This document shows, piece by piece, positions 60,101 to 64,000 of a stretch of 64,000 nucleotides of DNA. The stretch is from Moniliophthora roreri (taxonomy: Eukaryota > Basidiomycota > Agaricomycetes > Agaricales > Marasmiaceae). Where the stretch lies: positions 310,001-374,000 of the forward strand of contig LATX02000214.1 of the NCBI GenBank assembly GCA_001466705.2. The letters are read 5' to 3'. Positions within the stretch are counted from its first letter, which is position 1; every line of letters starts with the position of its first letter. Below the pieces are notes generated by a model. It was not told the DNA's origin, ran no database searches, and was given only the letters and a program-made list of their open reading frames with translations. Position numbers and translations under genes: made by a program.

Positions 60101-61326
60101 GACACATAGTGCTGTAACGTGGACAGCCTTGGAGAGCGGCCCTCGTATCGCCGTACCAGATGAGGGATTCGGCATTGGGTACTGATTAGATGGGGAGGGG
60201 AAGCGGTATCTGTGGGCTCGCCATGCATCTAGGCCACAATGATAACAAGGTTGCAGGTGTTTGAGCGGTGGGAGGGAGGGAGTGAGGTTGCATTTGTGAA
60301 GCAATTTTCGGTTCAATCAAGGTTCACAGCATCTTTCAACCCGTAAACGGGGAGTGGTCAGCTGCCGGCGCGTATCGACACTGGAGAGTGCATGAAGGGA
60401 GAAGATCCGCGAGCGCTATATCGTTGTAGCAGGATCCGGCACGAGGAATGTACGGGAACCCTAGGAGAGGAACTGCCTTCAGGGCTGTGGAGCTGATGGA
60501 GGCAGAAACTGGTATCTGGCGCTTACGTATGGAATGTAGGCTTCGGTCATGATGTTGATATGGATTCTTCGATCCGAGAGACGTTCATTGCAGGAAACCC
60601 GGAACCTTTTACATCGAAATTGGGAAACTGGAACGTGCAGGAAAGCTAGGTGAAGACGCACCGGACTTCGAACAGGTTGTCTGCAGTATAATGATTTGCC
60701 AAAGGCTGCTATAATAGCAAGATGCATACCAGTCTGCCTGCTTAGTCCATAATTAAGGCACCTCTACCATTGACAGCGGTTGCATCAGCGGCTAGTCGTC
60801 CGCCTTTTTCGCCTAGATGCCAACGACTAGCATTCCCGCATACACAGCGCAACTTCCGGTCCTTGGACCTGGAGAGAAGAGCCAGGTAAAATTGAAGTAA
60901 GATCAAGGTTCGCTAGGCAGGGAGGATACTCACCCATGGAAAGAAAATCATGGTGAACGCAGAGGACGAAGACAAGGACGTTGTTTGGCTCTAGCGCCCA
61001 TACCAAATATTGACTAGCGGCCGGTCCGCTGGGTCCCGAATAGCCGGAACGTACTCTCGCTCGACGCTCGTCCTGTAAGTAGCCTTAGCTATGTATGGGA
61101 ATATATTAGTTGAACCGGAGATGAGGTGAATATGCAGTTGAGAGCGAAGGCGACAGATCTCTTTATGCCACGGCATCAGTCTCTCTACCTCAACAGTGGC
61201 CTTCTGCGCCCTATTCCATGCAAGTTAAGGTAAGTATCTCTTTACGCAACCAGCTTGAACTGATCTAGCTATCGATAACAAGCTCTTTCACGTTAACGAG
61301 TGGTAACATAGATCGAGATGAAAGCA
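57198..61326. other. Four-kb gene-poor region
   Basis: No supported gene. Small frames occur on both strands. On the minus strand, fragments such as KGLIILSDGIRFDTTLHDMN (about 59765) and VEREYVPAIRDPADRPLVNI (about 61000-61060) look protein-like, but stops and frame changes separate them and I cannot place them in a family. CpG content is normal, so this is not the same decay as at 42.8-44.9 kb. Confidence 0.5.
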
Positions 61327-61599
61327 CTAAATCTGATTACTCAAAATTTCCCTCGAAATGTGAACCTTGCATACCGCCGCACATCGATTGAGCTCGCGCA
61401 ATTCCAGATAGCCAAGGATGCTGTCGGTCAACTCGGTGGGAAGAGAAGACATGACTCCGGAGTATGAGCTCTGAGGATCCTGTAAAGATGGTGCTGAACG
61501 TGGGAATTCGAAAGTAGTGTTGGCGTCGTTGTCACGTTTTACGAAGCGCCGGCGCTTATGTAGTTGATTTGCAACTTCCATCACCAATCCTTGCACCAA
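61327..61599 (-). pseudogene. Orphan F-box exon
   Basis: A 90-codon frame (MVQGLVMEVANQLHKRRRFV) ends in an F-box start: SSLPTELTDSILGYLELREL, then NRCAAVCK. The frame then leaves the domain, and no leucine-rich or other substrate domain follows downstream on the minus strand. It is unrelated in detail to the pair at 1-11 kb. It could be a first exon with later exons unrecognised, but more likely a fragment. Confidence 0.5.
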
Positions 61600-63151
61600 C
61601 CCAGCTCGCCAGTCCTGTTGCTCAATGATCAGAAAAACTACTCAAAAAACAAAAAAAGATACATCTGGAACGTAGCTCGTCGCTCAACTCGGTCAACTAC
61701 AGCTTATAGCCCGGCTTCTTCGATACGTCATTTCGATATACGCCGACCGGGTAAATCAATTCAACTCATTCAAAAATAATTATGCAAGGGCTTACCCTCC
61801 AAAAGCTCCATTGCGGTGCTACCCGCAGCACACCTTGAAGAAAGCATCGGGAGGATCACCGTAATGCTATTCAAAAATCAAGGCTCACAAACAGAGGTAT
61901 TCATTCCCAGGCAGATTCGTATATTTATAGAACTCATGCTGAGCGGTCCCGTCCTGCTTCGCATCTCTAGCCTCCTATACCAGTTGGAACATGATCCGTG
62001 AGTTCTCTCCTCGTAAAATTTACCTCCCCAACCCAACGTATGGCGTTCCCGCAAATGTCGGAAACTGCCTGTTTGCTTCACGTCGAGTGTCAACTCATAT
62101 ATTTTGTCCTACATGTCTAGGTCTAATACCGTCTGCGATGACCAATGGGCGCGAAACCTTCCCCATGTACTATATGACTTGAAGAATGTCATCTGCAGAT
62201 ACCTGTAGGGGCAAGGTGGTTCGAAACACGTAACTCATTCCAGCCCCTGCTCGCGCACCATAGCGAAACTCGACAGTCTTGGCTCCGGAGCTCGTCCATC
62301 GCTACGTCCTGTGTACCAAGAAATGCATGCGGATTCCCCGAGTTTTGGAAGGATAGTTCTCGGCCGAGATTAGCTACACTGACGGTTTGTCTTGATCATA
62401 AAAAGATTACATTAAATTCGGCCGTGTCTTTATTAAACCAAATGATTGCCTTGGCCCGAGGTCCAGAGAAAATCAGGGCACTTGTGCCATCGGTTGGCAT
62501 CACTTGCCACAACGTGCAGGCATGTTTCCTTTTTGGTCGCCCTCGGGCAGAATAGCGGCTGAGCCGACATGCTTTGACCATGGTTAAATTCCCGCCACGT
62601 CGTTTCTGCATAGCATTTACTCGAATGTGAGTCACATTTGCCTTGCCAACGTATGATTGCCACAGTATAGTGGATACTGACCAGAACCACTCGACACAAT
62701 GGCAGCCATTGCCGGATGCAGCAGTCGAGATTCAAGAGCTCTTCAAATCGACAAAGCAAAAACGCCCTAGTATCCGTCCAAGTCAAACTACCCCCTGGAA
62801 GCTGTACGCTCATGAAGGCTTGTCCCTAGGAACCGTACGCACGCAATGCAATGTACAGTGAGACGTCAATCGCCTATATGTGCTTTATACGTTAGCTGAT
62901 AATATGACAGACAGTTGGTTGTCATTCGACGGAAACACAGACAAACGCGTCAGTTACTCGCATTATAGTTTAGGTGAACGTCCCGCGCTGTATATGTCGG
63001 GTTGAACAACCCCACACGCCTCGACATCTGAACCGCAACCAGGAACAGTAGCCTTGAGTCCGAAGAAGGATATACAAGTTTGTCTCTTTATAAAAGGTGT
63101 ATCAGAACACAAGAAAGTCATTATTCCTCGCCTCGAGTTCTCTGCTTCGAT
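61600..63151. other. Spacer with laccase 2 promoter
   Basis: No gene recognised. Minus-strand frames at 62396-62813 have no domain. The right end is the promoter of laccase 2 (GGATATACAAGTTTGTC at about 63067, then TATAAAAGG). Confidence 0.45.
63066..63098 (+). promoter_or_regulatory. Core promoter of laccase 2
   Basis: AAGGATATACAAGTTTGTC followed by CTTTATAAAAGGTG, 54-86 bp before the ATG at 63152. The first part nearly repeats the laccase 1 element AAGGTATATAAGTTTGCC, which suggests common ancestry of the promoters. Confidence 0.65.
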
Positions 63152-64000
63152 ATGCGTCAAATCTTCTTATTAATCCCTGCTCTTGGTTCACTCGTTCAGG
63201 CGGTTGAAATAATCAATCGCGCAGGGGACCTCCATATCGTCAACAAGCAGATCTCTCCGGATGGATTTCAACGAACGTAGGCTTTCAACATGTGCATCAA
63301 TCGTGAATGGAGATGCTGACTTGCGTTCAATGTCTAGTGCAGTGTTGGCGGGGAAAACAGGTCGTAGTGCAGCATTTCCAGGACCCCTCATTAGGGCTAA
63401 GAAGGTGCGTCCATCGCGCTACTGCTCCTCAGTGCCTCGATTCGACCACTTAATTGCTAGGGTGATAAATTCCAACTTAATGTTATCGACGAGCTCACTG
63501 ATTCGTCCATGGACCGAGCCACGACAATCGTACGTTCCTCTCATACTTTTGATATTCATGAGTACATTGCTAAATAGATCTGCAGCACTGGCACGGTCTC
63601 TTCCAACGCGGTACAAATTGGGCAGACGGTCCCGAATTTGTGACCCAATGTCCAATCATACCCGGCGATTCCTTCAAATACCAGTTCTCCGTCCCTGATC
63701 AAGCAGGTACATACTGGTATCATTCGCATTTTCGCGCACAGTACTGCGATGGATTGAGGGGTCCGCTAGTTATATATGACCCTCGCGATCCTCATCAATA
63801 TCTGTATGACATTGATGACGGTGAGCATGTCACCTACGTTGATGATTCATGTGCAAAATCTAACTGACTTTGTACAGAGAACACCATCATTACTCTCGCA
63901 GACTGGTATCACTCCACTGGCCCTGCGATTGTAGCTACCCAAGCACCACCAATAGCAGATTCAACCTTGATCAACGGTTTGGGTCGATGGCCCCAAGGAA
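63152..64000 (+). CDS. Laccase 2 (multicopper oxidase), 5' part
   Basis: The start is ATG 63152, with signal peptide [20 protein letters not shown] and mature start [20 protein letters not shown]. Spliced exons give a stretch ending [10 protein letters not shown], then the first copper site [15 protein letters not shown] (about 63586), TYWYHSHF (about 63706), [20 protein letters not shown] and [11 protein letters not shown], and the second-domain start [11 protein letters not shown] just before the window ends. Exon boundaries match those of laccase 1, so the two are paralogues. The copper sites nearer the C-terminus lie outside the window. I see no frame damage in the visible part. Confidence 0.92.

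Overview
The window looks like nuclear DNA of a filamentous basidiomycete, most likely an agaricomycete. The evidence is dense short introns (about 50-60 nt, GT-AG, one GC-AG), extracellular laccases, expanded F-box genes, a Zn2Cys6 regulator, a heme-thiolate P450, an agaricomycete-type integral-membrane family and a Ty3/Gypsy gag. One transposon zone has lost nearly all its CpG sites, as expected from cytosine methylation. The sequence is an assembled scaffold: single 'n' characters at 7915, 40949, 41983 and 49536 behave as joins or gaps of unknown size, and at least two of them distort the biology.

Region 1 (1-17.4 kb) is a segmental duplication. Its unit is a 5' piece of a SNF2-family remodeller gene (+), an F-box gene (-) and an unrecognised small membrane-protein gene (-, here called gene X). 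The intact remodeller with a C-terminal PHD finger lies at 13.5-17.4 kb. Truncated, frame-broken 5' copies lie at 1-1.03 kb, 6.2-7.1 kb and 8.1-8.9 kb. The last two belong to a 1845-bp near-perfect repeat that abuts the 'n' at 7915, so it is probably one locus assembled twice.

Region 2 (17.5-30.8 kb) holds ordinary genes, all on the minus strand: a Zn2Cys6 transcription factor, a cytochrome P450, a secreted BBE-type FAD oxidase, a TA-flanked MITE-like element, and a single-pass membrane protein with PY motifs. Regulator, P450 and FAD oxidase in a row could be a small metabolic cluster.

Region 3 (30.8-46.8 kb) is repeat-rich. It holds a degenerate repeat array (31.6-34.4 kb), a paralogue of the PY-motif protein, a basic tail-anchored protein and a wax-synthase-like acyltransferase. 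Next come a Gypsy gag fragment, an inverted pair of an unclassified repeat with one copy destroyed by CpG transitions, an unrecognised gene and a short-chain dehydrogenase pseudogene.

Region 4 (46.8-64 kb) carries two laccase genes, one missing its core at an 'n' and one cut by the window end. Between them are a DUF985-type cupin, a decayed membrane-protein gene, a membrane-anchored amidohydrolase, a long gene-poor stretch and an orphan F-box exon. The laccases fit a wood- or litter-decay lifestyle, but that is inference.
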